Shown piece by piece: positions 34,471 to 43,353 of a stretch of DNA of 64,000 bases; within the stretch, counting starts at the first letter, position 1; each line of letters begins with the position of its first letter. This DNA comes from Streptomyces sp. Root431 (GTDB taxonomy: Bacteria; Actinomycetota; Actinomycetes; Streptomycetales; Streptomycetaceae): positions 124,001-188,000 of the forward strand of contig NZ_LMEI01000006.1 in the NCBI RefSeq assembly GCF_001426585.1, written 5' to 3'. Under the pieces are notes generated by a model. It saw only the letters and a program-made list of their open reading frames with translations. It was not told the origin of the DNA and searched no databases. The position numbers and the translations under genes are program-made.

Positions 34471-35628
34471 TCAGCGGCGGGCCGTCACCGTTCCGTCGAC
34501 CGCGAACAGCTGCTCCTCGACGTGGTCCAGGGCCAGTCGCAGCGCACCCGTGCCCACGGCGGCCTCGCCGAGCAGCGAGAGCACCACGCGCGGCGGCCGC
34601 AGGCAGAAACGCGCCAGCTCCTCGCGGAGCGGCGGCAGGACGCCGTCGAGCCCGGCGGCCCAGCCGCCGACGACCACCAGCTCGGGGTCGATCGCGAGGA
34701 CCAGCGCCGCCACGTCGTGCACGAGCCGCTGGATGAACCGGTCCACGGCCGCCTCGGCCCGCGCGTCGCCCTTGCGGGCCAGCGCGAAGACCTCGGCGAC
34801 CGCCTGCTCGTCCAGCGGGTGCAGCGGCTCGTCGGTGGTCGACAGGAGGTGCTCGGGGGTGACCCCGCGGCCCAGGAGGTGCAGGGCGCCGATCTCCCCG
34901 GCCGCCCCGCCGAAGCCGCGGTGCAGCCGGCCGCCGATCAGCGAACCGGCGCCCGGGCTCAGCCCCGCCAGGACGAAGACGATGTCGTCGGAGTCGGTCG
35001 CGGCGCCCTTCCAGTGCTCGGCCACCGCCGCCGCGTTCGCGTCGTTCTCGACGATCACGGGGCAGCGGAAGGAGCGGCGCAGCCGCTCGCCGAGCGCGAG
35101 GCCCGTCCAGCCGGGCAGCGCCGTACCGAGGCGCACCGTGCCGTCGGCCTCCACGATGCCGGGCGTCCCGACGCCCACGGCGCGCAGATTGGACCGGGCG
35201 ACCCCGGCCCTGCGCAGCACGTCGGCGACGACCGTGCGCACCCTGTCCAGGCGCTCGTCCTCGGGGGCCGTCTCCGACACCTCGCGGGACCCGGCGCCAA
35301 TGATCCGGCCGTCGAGACCGGAGAGCAGGGCGGCCACGCGGTGCGGGCCGATCTCGATGCCGAGGAGATGACCGGCCTCCGCGCGGAAGCGGAACCTCCG
35401 CGCCGGACGCCCCTGACGCCGGGCCTCGCCCTCCTCGGGCGCGGACTCGACGACGAGCCCGCCCTCCATGAGTCCCTCGACGACGCCTTCGACCGTCGGC
35501 CGGGACAGACCCGTGATCCGGGTCAGGTCCGTGAGCGTGGGCGCGTCGGCGCCCCGCAGAGCATGAAGTACCACCGCGGAGTTGATCCGCCGCAGCAGAG
35601 ACGGATCCCCGCCGGTCAGCCGCCCCAC
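34471..35628 (-). CDS. ROK-family transcriptional repressor
   Basis: 385 residues: N-terminal helix-turn-helix (LRRINSAVVLHALRGADAPTL, SRPTVEGVVEGLM) and a C-terminal ROK fold with VIVENDANAAA and RGFGGAAGEIGAL. The CxCGxxGCxE zinc motif of ROK sugar kinases is missing (LGRGVTPEHLL at that position), so it is probably a pure regulator. GTG 35628 follows GGGAGG by 7 bases. Sugar-responsive by family; no transporter lies nearby. Confidence 0.9.
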   Translation of the reverse strand: MGRLTGGDPSLLRRINSAVVLHALRGADAPTLTDLTRITGLSRPTVEGVVEGLMEGGLVVESAPEEGEARRQGRPARRFRFRAEAGHLLGIEIGPHRVAALLSGLDGRIIGAGSREVSETAPEDERLDRVRTVVADVLRRAGVARSNLRAVGVGTPGIVEADGTVRLGTALPGWTGLALGERLRRSFRCPVIVENDANAAAVAEHWKGAATDSDDIVFVLAGLSPGAGSLIGGRLHRGFGGAAGEIGALHLLGRGVTPEHLLSTTDEPLHPLDEQAVAEVFALARKGDARAEAAVDRFIQRLVHDVAALVLAIDPELVVVGGWAAGLDGVLPPLREELARFCLRPPRVVLSLLGEAAVGTGALRLALDHVEEQLFAVDGTVTARR

Positions 35629-35780
35629 AGTGTGTCCTCCCAGCTCGTGCACCTCTTCGGCGGATGGTACTCAATGGGCCGGGGCGCGGCGAGTGCCGCC
35701 CCAAGGAGCGGACGGCCGAGACCCCCGCCGACGCCCCTGACGCCACGCCAACTGTCAGTGCCGGCCGCTTTACTGGCCCC

Positions 35781-36203
35781 ATGACCACGGCACGGCGACT
35801 GGCGACGATCGACGAGCTCCGCTCCCGCCCTTGCGGCGGTCCCGGGGGCGCTCCGGGCTTCCACCTGGCGGAGCTCGCGACGAGCGAGGACTTCTGGGAG
35901 GACGACGGCACCCGCCGGGCGCTCGCCGAGGAGCAGTACGAAGCGGAACGGGACGGGCTCGCCGCCCTGCTCACCGCCCGCTGGGGCCCGCCGACGGAGC
36001 TCGACCTCTGGCCCGTCCTGGAGCGGAGCCTGGCCGGCGAGTCCTTACCCGAGCCCTGGTCCACCCTCTGCGCCCACACCCCGGAGCTGAGCCTGTGGCG
36101 GGACGGCGACCGGTGGATAGGCCTGGGGGTCTCCCAGTGGGACAAGGAACTGCCGCTGCAGCTCCTCGCCCTGGTGACCACGGTGGATCCGCCTCGAGCG
36201 TAG
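35781..36203 (+). CDS. Small hypothetical protein
   Basis: 140 residues, no recognised domain, no membrane segment. The C-terminal half is Trp- and Leu-rich (LDLWPVLERSL, WRDGDRWIGLGVSQWDKELPLQLLALV). ATG 35781 has no ribosome-binding site, so the transcript may be leaderless. Codon use is normal for the window, which supports a real gene. Confidence 0.65.
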   Translation: MTTARRLATIDELRSRPCGGPGGAPGFHLAELATSEDFWEDDGTRRALAEEQYEAERDGLAALLTARWGPPTELDLWPVLERSLAGESLPEPWSTLCAHTPELSLWRDGDRWIGLGVSQWDKELPLQLLALVTTVDPPRA

Positions 36204-36205
36204 GG

Positions 36206-36261
36206 GGTGTCCGGAAAGTCCCGCCTGGCCCGCGGGCAGACGGCGCTACTTTCCGGACACC
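36206..36261. terminator. Long inverted repeat between convergent genes
   Basis: GGTGTCCGGAAAGT (36206-36219) is perfectly repeated inverted at 36248-36261, with a 28-base loop that itself can fold (GCCCGCGGGC). It starts 3 bases after one stop and ends 3 bases before the other, as expected for a bidirectional terminator. Confidence 0.65.
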
Positions 36262-36263
36262 AC

Positions 36264-36815
36264 CTAGGACGCGGCCTCCCGCAGCCTCGCGTACTCCTCC
36301 GCCATCGTCGCCGCCGTCCAGTGCGCGTTGAGACCGCTCGGGTTGGGCAGCGCCCAGACCCGGGTGGAGCCGATCACGCGCTCCTGCGGCCCGATGGCCG
36401 CCTTCGGCTCACCGAAGGCCGTCCGGTACGCCGTGACGCCGACGACCGCGAGCCACCGCGGCGCGAGCCGCTCCACCTTCTCGACCAGGATCCGTCCGCC
36501 CTCGCGGTACTCCTCCCGGCTCAGCTCGTCGGCCCGTGCCGTCGCCCGCGCCACCACGTTCGTGATGCCGAGACCGTACGACAGGAGCTCGTCCTGCTCG
36601 TCCGGCCGCAGCTGCCGCGGCGTGAACCCGGACAGGTGCAGCACCGGCCAGAAGCGGTTGCCGGGGCGGGCGAAGTGGTGGCCCGTCGCCGCCGTCATGA
36701 GACCCGGGTTGATCCCGCAGAAGAGCACGGAAAGGCCGCCCGCCACCACGTCGGGAACGACGCGGTCGCGAGCGGCCTCCAGCTCCTGCTGGGTGAACCG
36801 GGGAGTCCGGGTCAG
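36264..36815 (-). CDS. mug: Mismatch-specific (G/U, G/T) DNA glycosylase Mug
   Basis: 184 codons. The catalytic block LFCGINPG and the second motif PNPSGLNAHW identify the Mug/TDG branch of uracil-DNA glycosylases, which remove U or T opposite G. HHFARPGNRFW is also conserved. No ATG, GTG or TTG exists at the expected N-terminus; the only in-frame initiator giving the full conserved start (ELEAARDRVVPDV) is CTG at 36815, overlapping the purB stop. The next standard start, GTG 36749, would remove 22 residues. Confidence 0.85.
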   Translation of the reverse strand: MTRTPRFTQQELEAARDRVVPDVVAGGLSVLFCGINPGLMTAATGHHFARPGNRFWPVLHLSGFTPRQLRPDEQDELLSYGLGITNVVARATARADELSREEYREGGRILVEKVERLAPRWLAVVGVTAYRTAFGEPKAAIGPQERVIGSTRVWALPNPSGLNAHWTAATMAEEYARLREAAS

Positions 36816-38254
36816 AGGATCGCGCCGGGTGCGTAGGCGGCGGCCTCGGGGTGCTGCTTGAGGATCTCCTCGATGCGGGAGACCACGGAGGCGACCTGGT
36901 CGGCGGCGGCGCCCGTGAAGGACAGCTTGTCCGCCATCAGCTCGTCGAGCTGGGCCCGGTCCAGCGGGATCCGGTCGTCGGCGGCCAGCTTGTCGAGGAG
37001 CTCGTTGCGCTCGGCGCCCTGCTCGCGCATGGCGAGGGCGGAGGCGACGGCGTTCTCCTTGATGGCCTCGTGGGCGACCTCGCGGCCGACCCCGGCGCGC
37101 ACGGCGCCCATGAGGACCTTGGTGGTCGCCAGGAACGGCAGGTACCGGTCGAGCTCGCGGGCGACGACGGCCGGGAAGGCGCCGAACTCGTCGAGCACGG
37201 TCAGGAAGGTCTCCAGGAGGCCGTCCAGCGCGAAGAAGGCGTCCGGCAGGGCGACACGGCGGACCACGGAGCAGGACACGTCGCCCTCGTTCCACTGGTC
37301 GCCGGCGAGCTCGCCGGTCATCGACGCGTAGCCGCGCAGGATGACCATCAGGCCGTTGACGCGCTCGCAGGAGCGGGTGTTCATCTTGTGCGGCATCGCC
37401 GAGGAGCCGACCTGGCCGGGCTTGAAGCCCTCCGTGACCAGCTCGTGGCCCGCCATCAGGCGGATCGTCTTGGCGATCGACGACGGCGCGGCGGCCAGCT
37501 GCACCAGCGAGGTGACCACGTCGTAGTCGAGCGAGCGCGGGTAGACCTGGCCGACCGAGGTGAAGGCGTTGGCGAAGCCGAGGTGACCGGCGATCCGCTG
37601 CTCCAGGTCCGCCAGCTTGCCCGCGTCGCCGCCGAGCAGGTCCAGCATGTCCTGCGCGGTGCCGACCGGGCCCTTGATGCCGCGGAGCGGGTAGCGGCCG
37701 AGGAGCTCCTCCAGGCGGGCGTACGCCACGAGCAGCTCGTCCGCCGCCGTCGCGAAGCGCTTGCCGAGGGTGGTCGCCTGGGCGGCGACGTTGTGCGAGC
37801 GGCCGGCCATGACCAGCTCCGCGTACTCGGCGGAGAGCTTGCCGAGGCGGCCGAGGACGGCGACCGTACGGTCGCGCATCAGCTCGAGGGAGAGGCGGAT
37901 CTGGAGCTGCTCGACGTTCTCGGTGAGGTCGCGCGAGGTCATGCCCTTGTGGACGTGCTCGTGGCCGGCGAGGGCGTTGAACTCCTCGATGCGGGCCTTC
38001 ACGTCGTGCCGGGTGACCTTCTCGCGCTCGGCGATGGAGCCGAGGTCGACCTGGTCGAGGACGCGCTCGTAGTCGGCGAGGGCGGCGTCCGGAACCTCGA
38101 TCCCGAGGTCCTTCTGCGCACGCAGCACGGCGAGCCACAGCTGACGCTCCAGCTTCACCTTCTGCTCGGGGGACCAGAGGACGGCGAGCTCCGCGGAGGC
38201 GTAGCGGCCGGCCAGAACGTTGGGGATGCGGGGCTTCGCAGTCACAGCAGTCAC
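36812..38254 (-). CDS. purB: Adenylosuccinate lyase PurB
   Basis: 480 residues with the fumarase/aspartase-superfamily signature SSAMPHKMN and the GMTSRDLTEN block. It splits adenylosuccinate and SAICAR in purine synthesis. The GTG at 38254 (or 38245) is preceded by TAGAAT at 38263-38268, so the mRNA may be leaderless. It appears co-transcribed with mug. Confidence 0.95.
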   Translation of the reverse strand: MTAVTAKPRIPNVLAGRYASAELAVLWSPEQKVKLERQLWLAVLRAQKDLGIEVPDAALADYERVLDQVDLGSIAEREKVTRHDVKARIEEFNALAGHEHVHKGMTSRDLTENVEQLQIRLSLELMRDRTVAVLGRLGKLSAEYAELVMAGRSHNVAAQATTLGKRFATAADELLVAYARLEELLGRYPLRGIKGPVGTAQDMLDLLGGDAGKLADLEQRIAGHLGFANAFTSVGQVYPRSLDYDVVTSLVQLAAAPSSIAKTIRLMAGHELVTEGFKPGQVGSSAMPHKMNTRSCERVNGLMVILRGYASMTGELAGDQWNEGDVSCSVVRRVALPDAFFALDGLLETFLTVLDEFGAFPAVVARELDRYLPFLATTKVLMGAVRAGVGREVAHEAIKENAVASALAMREQGAERNELLDKLAADDRIPLDRAQLDELMADKLSFTGAAADQVASVVSRIEEILKQHPEAAAYAPGAIL

Positions 38255-38262
38255 GTGGAGAG

Positions 38263-38268
38263 ATTCTA
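38263..38268 (-). promoter_or_regulatory. -10 element for purB
   Basis: TAGAAT on the minus strand (five of six to TATAAT), 8 bases before the GTG. The -35 region is not recognisable. Confidence 0.45.
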
Positions 38269-38381
38269 CTGGCGGTTTATGCAGGCCAGCGCCACGGTGG
38301 GGTGTGGAGCTTGCTACGAGACGCAGGTCACGGCGCCGGTGCCCGTGACCCGGAGGCGGCGCCGGTGCCCCGGCGTCCGGC

Positions 38382-39164
38382 TCACGAGCCGGCCGGCGCC
38401 TCGTACGGCAGGAGTTCGGGACGCTTCGGGGCGCGGCCGTCGCCGGAGGAGCGGCCGGTGAGGCGCCGTCCGATCCACGGCCCCAGGTGCTCCTTGGCGA
38501 AACGGGCGTCCGCGATCCGCCGGCTCGCCCAGCCGGTCCGCCCGGCCGGGGGCAGCGGGGTCCGCCAGTCGTCCTCGGCCGGGAGGCCGAGCGTCTGCCA
38601 CACGGCCTCGGCCACCCGCCGGTGCCCGTCGGCGGTCAGGTGGAGCCGGTCCACGTCCCACAGTCGGGGATCGCCGAGCGTCGACGACCCGTACAGGTCG
38701 ACGACGAGGGCGCCGTGCCGGCCGGCGAGTTCGTCGAGGTGGGCGAAGAGCTCCTCCATGCGCGGGCGGAAGCGCTCCATGACCGGTCCTTCGCGGCCGG
38801 GGCTGCGCATGAGGACCAGCTGTCCGCAGGAGGGTGTGAGGCGTTCCACTGCCTCGGTCAGCAGGTCCCGCACCCGGACCATGTCGACCTTGGGGCGGAG
38901 GGTGTCGTTGAGCCCGCCGACGAGGGTCACCACATCGGCCTTCATGCCTGCGGCCAGGTCGACTTGCTCGTCGACGATCTGGCCGATGAGCTTTCCGCGG
39001 ACGGCGAGGTTCGCGTAGCGGAAGCCGGGCGTGCGGGCGGCGAGCCGGCCCGCGAGGACGTCGGCCCAGCCCCGGTACGAACCGTCGGGCTTCAGGTCCG
39101 ACATACCCTCGGTGAAGCTGTCGCCGAGGGCGACGAGACTGGTGTAGGTGGCATTGATCTCCAT
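38382..39164 (-). CDS. SGNH/GDSL hydrolase
   Basis: 260 residues. Block I ALGDSFTEGM (nucleophile Ser), block II Gly in the LAVRGK stretch, block III GGLNDT, block V DRLHLTADGH supplying Asp and His. A cytoplasmic esterase or lipase-type enzyme of unknown substrate, with no signal peptide. Its start faces the MDMPI-like gene across a palindrome. Confidence 0.92.
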   Translation of the reverse strand: MEINATYTSLVALGDSFTEGMSDLKPDGSYRGWADVLAGRLAARTPGFRYANLAVRGKLIGQIVDEQVDLAAGMKADVVTLVGGLNDTLRPKVDMVRVRDLLTEAVERLTPSCGQLVLMRSPGREGPVMERFRPRMEELFAHLDELAGRHGALVVDLYGSSTLGDPRLWDVDRLHLTADGHRRVAEAVWQTLGLPAEDDWRTPLPPAGRTGWASRRIADARFAKEHLGPWIGRRLTGRSSGDGRAPKRPELLPYEAPAGS

Positions 39165-39175
39165 GGCGGAGAGAT

Positions 39176-39191
39176 CATACCGCGCGGTATG
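39176..39191. promoter_or_regulatory. Perfect 16-bp palindrome in a divergent promoter
   Basis: CATACCGCGCGGTATG, 11 bases upstream of the SGNH start and 38 bases before the rightward start. Perfect symmetry and position fit a TetR-type operator controlling both genes. Confidence 0.65.
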
Positions 39192-39229
39192 CGCGGGATG
39201 CCGTGGAGAACGCGGGAGGGGAAGACCCG

Positions 39230-40276
39230 ATGAGCGACGCGCTGCTGAGCACGCTGGCCGAGGCCCTGGCCGACCTGGTGACGGCCGTCGAGACCAGCGA
39301 TGACGAGACCCTGGACCCCGACACGGCGGTGAAGTGGCTGGAGGTCACGGCCGACACGCTCGCCGGGCTCCCGGCGGCCGACCGGCGCGTCCTCGACGGG
39401 CACTTCCGCGCGGCGGCCCTGCGCCGGCCGGAGGGACCCTGGCGGGACGAGCTGCTCAGGGTCTCGGAAGGCTTCGGCCTCACCGAGGACACCTACGCCG
39501 CCGCCTGCGAGGCCGTCGCCGAGCGGGCCCGCCGCTTCGTCGCCACCGTCCGGGACGCCGACCCCGCCACCCCCGTGCCCACCTGCCCCGGCTGGACCCT
39601 CGCCGACCTGACCCGGCACCTCGGCACCGTCCACCGCTGGGCGGACCACCTCGTCCGCACCGGGGCCACCGCCCGGGTCCCCGCCCGGGACGTCCCGCTC
39701 GACCTGCCGCAGGACCCCGCCGCGTACCCCGGCTGGCTCGCCGCCGGCGCCGAGACCCTCGTCGCGACCCTGCGCGCCGCCGACCCGGACACCCCGCTCT
39801 GGTCCCCGGGACCCGAACCGCGCGCCGGGTACTACCCGCGCCACGTCCTCTTCGAGGCCGTCGTGCACCTCGCCGACGCCGAGATCGCCCTCGGCGGGAC
39901 GGCGGGAACGATCGACCCCGGTACGGCCGCGGAGGGCATCGAGCACCACCTCGCCACCCTCCTCTACGTCCCCAGGACCGCCGAACGGATCGCCCAGCTC
40001 GGCCGCGACGGCGACCTTCTCCGGCTCACGGCCCGCGACACCGGGACCGTCTGGACGCTCACGCTCGGCGGGGGCGGCTTCACCTGGCGGCGCGGAAGCA
40101 CGGCGTCCGCCGCGCGCACGGCACCGGCGGAACCGGCACCGACCGCGAGCGTCACCGGCGACGGCGCCGAGCTGCTCCTCCTCCTGCACCGCCGGTACGC
40201 CGCCGACGACCCGCGCTTCACCCGCTCCGGGGACCGCGGCCTCCTCGACGCCTGGCTGACCGCCACCGCGCTCTGA
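39230..40276 (+). CDS. Maleylpyruvate-isomerase-family (mycothiol-dependent) protein with extra N-terminal domain
   Basis: 348 residues. From ~95 on it is a MDMPI/DinB-like protein: the metal-binding His and helices (TCPGWTLADLTRHLGTVHRWADH; HVLFEAVVHLADAE) and the C-terminal MDMPI_C domain. The first ~85 residues form a separate acidic helical module (LLSTLAEALADLVTAVETSDD) that I do not recognise; a fusion is likely. Function unknown, probably mycothiol-linked. GGAGG lies before the ATG. Confidence 0.85.
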   Translation: MSDALLSTLAEALADLVTAVETSDDETLDPDTAVKWLEVTADTLAGLPAADRRVLDGHFRAAALRRPEGPWRDELLRVSEGFGLTEDTYAAACEAVAERARRFVATVRDADPATPVPTCPGWTLADLTRHLGTVHRWADHLVRTGATARVPARDVPLDLPQDPAAYPGWLAAGAETLVATLRAADPDTPLWSPGPEPRAGYYPRHVLFEAVVHLADAEIALGGTAGTIDPGTAAEGIEHHLATLLYVPRTAERIAQLGRDGDLLRLTARDTGTVWTLTLGGGGFTWRRGSTASAARTAPAEPAPTASVTGDGAELLLLLHRRYAADDPRFTRSGDRGLLDAWLTATAL

Positions 40277-40283
40277 ACTGCCC

Positions 40284-40317
40284 GAAGGGCCCCGGGAATC
40301 ATCCCGGGGCCCTTCGT
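40284..40317. terminator. Perfect 14-bp bidirectional terminator
   Basis: CGAAGGGCCCCGGG (40284-40297) and CCCGGGGCCCTTCG (40304-40317) with a 6-base loop, 8 bases after the MDMPI-like stop; the convergent CBS gene ends at 40343. Confidence 0.8.
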
Positions 40318-40342
40318 CATGCCGCATGCGTACGTGTACGGG

Positions 40343-41362
40343 TCACGGCGCCGTCGGGCGCCCCACCAGCTCGCGCAGCACGTCCTCCATCGTCACGAGA
40401 CCGGCCGGCTTGCCGTCCTCGTCGAGGACCGCCGCCAGATGCGTACGGCTCCGGCGCATCGCGGTCAGGACGTCGTCCAGCGGTGTGGCCGCCCGGACCC
40501 GGGCGATCGGCCGCAGCGCCGTCACCGGGAACGGCAGATCGCGCGGGGAGACGTCCAGGGCGTCCTTGACGTGCAGATAGCCCAGGATCCGGCGCTCCCC
40601 GTCCACCACCGGGAAGCGGGAGAAGCCCGTCGACGCCGACAGCGCCTCCAGCTCCTCGGGAGTCGTGCCGACCTGCGCGTACACCACCTTCTCCGCCGGC
40701 ATCACGACGTCCCGGACCGGACGGCGGCCCAGCTCCAGGGCGTCGTGCAGCCGCTCGGCGGCCCGGTCGTCGAGCAGTCCGGCGTGGCCCGCGTCGGTGA
40801 CCATACGGGCCAGCTCGTCGTCCGAGAACGTCGCCGCGACCTCGTCCTTGACCTCCACCCGCAGCAGCTTGAGCAGCGCGTTGGCGAAGGCGTTGATCGT
40901 GAAGATCACCGGCCGCAGCGCCCGTGCGAGCGTCACCAGCGGCGGGCCGAGGAGCAGCGCGGAACGCGTCGGCTCCGCGAGCGCGATGTTCTTCGGCACC
41001 ATCTCGCCCAGCAGCATGTGCAGGTACGTCGCCACCGACAGCGCGATCACGAACGAGATCGGGTGCACCAGACCGTGCGGCACGCCCACCGCGTCGAAGA
41101 CCGGCTCCAGGAGGTGCGCGATGGCCGGCTCGGCGACGATGCCGAGGACCAGGGTGCACAGGGTGATGCCGAGCTGCGCCGCCGCGAGCAGCGCGGAGAC
41201 GTGCTCCAGGCCCCAGATGACGCTGCGCGCCCGCCGGTCCCCGGCCTCGGCCAGCGGCTCGACCTGACTGCGGCGCACCGAGATCAGGGCGAACTCGGCG
41301 CCGACGAAGAACGCGTTGACGACCAGGGTCAGCAGACCGATCAACAGCTGGATGGCGATCAT
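40343..41362 (-). CDS. DUF21/CBS-pair membrane protein (CNNM/hemolysin-like), second of a pair
   Basis: 339 residues: DUF21 membrane domain (four helices; LLIGLLTLVVNAFFVGAEFALISVRRS) and two CBS domains from ~205. CNNM/CorB proteins are linked to Mg2+ or Co2+ efflux. It lacks the C-terminal CorC_HlyC domain of its partner. The ATG overlaps the stop of the upstream partner (ATGA). Confidence 0.9.
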   Translation of the reverse strand: MIAIQLLIGLLTLVVNAFFVGAEFALISVRRSQVEPLAEAGDRRARSVIWGLEHVSALLAAAQLGITLCTLVLGIVAEPAIAHLLEPVFDAVGVPHGLVHPISFVIALSVATYLHMLLGEMVPKNIALAEPTRSALLLGPPLVTLARALRPVIFTINAFANALLKLLRVEVKDEVAATFSDDELARMVTDAGHAGLLDDRAAERLHDALELGRRPVRDVVMPAEKVVYAQVGTTPEELEALSASTGFSRFPVVDGERRILGYLHVKDALDVSPRDLPFPVTALRPIARVRAATPLDDVLTAMRRSRTHLAAVLDEDGKPAGLVTMEDVLRELVGRPTAP

Positions 41363-42702
41363 CGGCCGGCCTCCCCGGTCTCGTCCACGGTCGTGTCGTG
41401 CGCGGGGGCGTGCAGCAGCACGCGCGCCGCGCGCCGCCCCGAGGCGTCCACCACGTCGAGCTTCCAGCCGGCCAGCTCCAGGCTGTCGCCGACGGCCGGG
41501 ATGCGGCCCAGCTCGTTCGCGACGACACCCGCGAGCGTCTCGTACGGGCCGTCCGGCACGCGGAGGCCGATCGCCTCCACCTGGTCCGTACGGGCGGCGC
41601 CGTCCGCGGACCACAGCTCGCGGCCGTCGGTGTCCTCGCCCGCCCGCGCCAGGTCCGGCGTCTCGTGCGGGTCGTGCTCGTCGCGGACCTCGCCGACGAC
41701 CTCCTCGACGATGTCCTCCAGGGTCACGACGCCGGCCGTACCGCCGTACTCGTCGATGACGACCGCCATCGTCTGCTTGCCGGACAGCCGGTCGAGGAGA
41801 CGGTCCACGGTCAGGGTCTCCGGGACGAGCAGCGGCTCGCGGAGCATCTCGCCGATCCGGCGGCGCGCGCGCTCGTCGGCCGGTATGGCCAGCACGTCCT
41901 TGATGTGCGCGATGCCGACGACCGAGTCGAGGCTGCCCCGGTAGACGGGGAAGCGGGACAGGCCGGTCGCGCGGGTCGCGTTCGCGACGTCCTCGGCGGT
42001 GGCCTGCACCTCAAGGGCGGTGACCTGGACGCGGGGCGTCATCACGTTCTCGGCGGTCAGCTCCGCCAGGTTGAGCGTCCGGACGAACAGCTCGGCCGTG
42101 TCCGCCTCCAGGGCGCCCTCCTTCGCGGAGTGCCGGGCGAGCGCCACGAGCTCCTTCGGGGAACGCGCGGAGGCCAGCTCCTCGGTCGGCTCCATGCCGA
42201 GACGGCGCAGGATCCGGTTCGCGGTGTTGTTGAGGTGGCTGATCAGCGGCTTGAAGGCGGCCGTGAACACCCGCTGAGGGGTCGCCACCACCTTGGCGAC
42301 CGCGAGGGGCGAGGAGATCGCCCAGTTCTTCGGGACCAGCTCGCCGACGACCATGAGGACGACGGTCGAGAAGGCCGTGCCGAGGACGAGGGCGACCGAG
42401 GAGGCCACGGAGGGGGAGAGGCCGAGGGCCTCGACCGGGCCCCGGATCAGCTTGGCGATCGAGGGCTCGGCGAGCATGCCGACGACCAGGTTGGTGACGG
42501 TGATGCCGAGCTGGGCGCCGGAGAGCTGGAAGGTCAGCGAACGGACTGCCTTGAGGGCGCTCGCCGCGCCGCGCTCGCCGCGCTCCACGGCCTCTTCGAG
42601 CTCGCCGCGCTGGACCGTCGTCAGCGAGAACTCGGCCGCGACGAAGGCGCCGCACGCGAGCGACAGCAGGAGCGCCAGCACGAGCAGAAGCACTTCGGTC
42701 AT
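41359..42702 (-). CDS. DUF21/CBS/CorC_HlyC membrane protein (CNNM/hemolysin C family)
   Basis: 447 residues: DUF21 with four helices to ~190, a CBS pair at ~205-330 (GTAGVVTLEDIVEEVVGEVRDE) and a CorC_HlyC domain at the end. Like its partner it is a predicted divalent-cation transporter or transport regulator. GGAGG precedes the ATG. The paired arrangement suggests a hetero-oligomer. Confidence 0.92.
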   Translation of the reverse strand: MTEVLLLVLALLLSLACGAFVAAEFSLTTVQRGELEEAVERGERGAASALKAVRSLTFQLSGAQLGITVTNLVVGMLAEPSIAKLIRGPVEALGLSPSVASSVALVLGTAFSTVVLMVVGELVPKNWAISSPLAVAKVVATPQRVFTAAFKPLISHLNNTANRILRRLGMEPTEELASARSPKELVALARHSAKEGALEADTAELFVRTLNLAELTAENVMTPRVQVTALEVQATAEDVANATRATGLSRFPVYRGSLDSVVGIAHIKDVLAIPADERARRRIGEMLREPLLVPETLTVDRLLDRLSGKQTMAVVIDEYGGTAGVVTLEDIVEEVVGEVRDEHDPHETPDLARAGEDTDGRELWSADGAARTDQVEAIGLRVPDGPYETLAGVVANELGRIPAVGDSLELAGWKLDVVDASGRRAARVLLHAPAHDTTVDETGEAGR

Positions 42703-42863
42703 CGGTTCACCTCCGTCCCATGATCAGCCAGAGGGGAGAGGATCGCTCGATGTCGGAACGTGGAACCAGTGCTACTGGGAGGCTCGCCCATGGGCGGACG
42801 CTCACACCTTTCGATAGTCGGAATGAAGAACCATAGTAAAGGACGGGCAAAGCGGGGTGGTGG

Positions 42864-43289
42864 TCAGCCGTGAAGCGGCTTCACCCATCGTCGCCAGCGC
42901 TCCTCGCGCTCGTACCCGGCCGCCGCCCACAGCCGGCGGCCCGTCTCGTTCGCCTCCAGGACCATCGCGTCCGCACGCCGGCCGCCGAGCGCGGCGAACC
43001 GTTCCTCCGCCGCGCGCAGCAGCGCCGTCGAGATGCCCCGCCGACGGTGGGAGGGCAGCACGGCGAGCCGGTAGAGGGAGGCGCGCCAGCCGTCCCAGCC
43101 GGCGATCACGGACCCCACGATCAGACCGTCGGCCAGCGCGAGGATGAGCGCCTCCGGATCCCGCTCGACGAGCCGGGTCACCCCGTGCACGTCGTCCGAG
43201 ATGGACGTCCCCTCGGCGGACTCCTTCCAGAAGGCCAGGACGGCCTCGGCCTCGTCGGGCAGGGCGGCGCGTATCTGCAGATCGATCAT
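42864..43289 (-). CDS. GNAT-family N-acetyltransferase
   Basis: 141 residues, one GNAT domain; the acetyl-CoA loop is SHRRRGISTALLRAAEE. Single-domain acetyltransferases of this size act on amino groups of small molecules or proteins; target unknown. The start lies 64 bases before the methyltransferase stop region, all genes running leftward. Confidence 0.9.
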   Translation of the reverse strand: MIDLQIRAALPDEAEAVLAFWKESAEGTSISDDVHGVTRLVERDPEALILALADGLIVGSVIAGWDGWRASLYRLAVLPSHRRRGISTALLRAAEERFAALGGRRADAMVLEANETGRRLWAAAGYEREERWRRWVKPLHG

Positions 43290-43353
43290 GGCCGGATCCC
43301 ATCACGCGGGCCCGAGCCCGTGCCAGGGAGTTCCGGCGGGTGGGACACGCCGC

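Noticed and set aside
36815..38138. Long mug frame extending through purB
   Set aside because: It is the out-of-frame shadow of purB and contains no start codon near mug.
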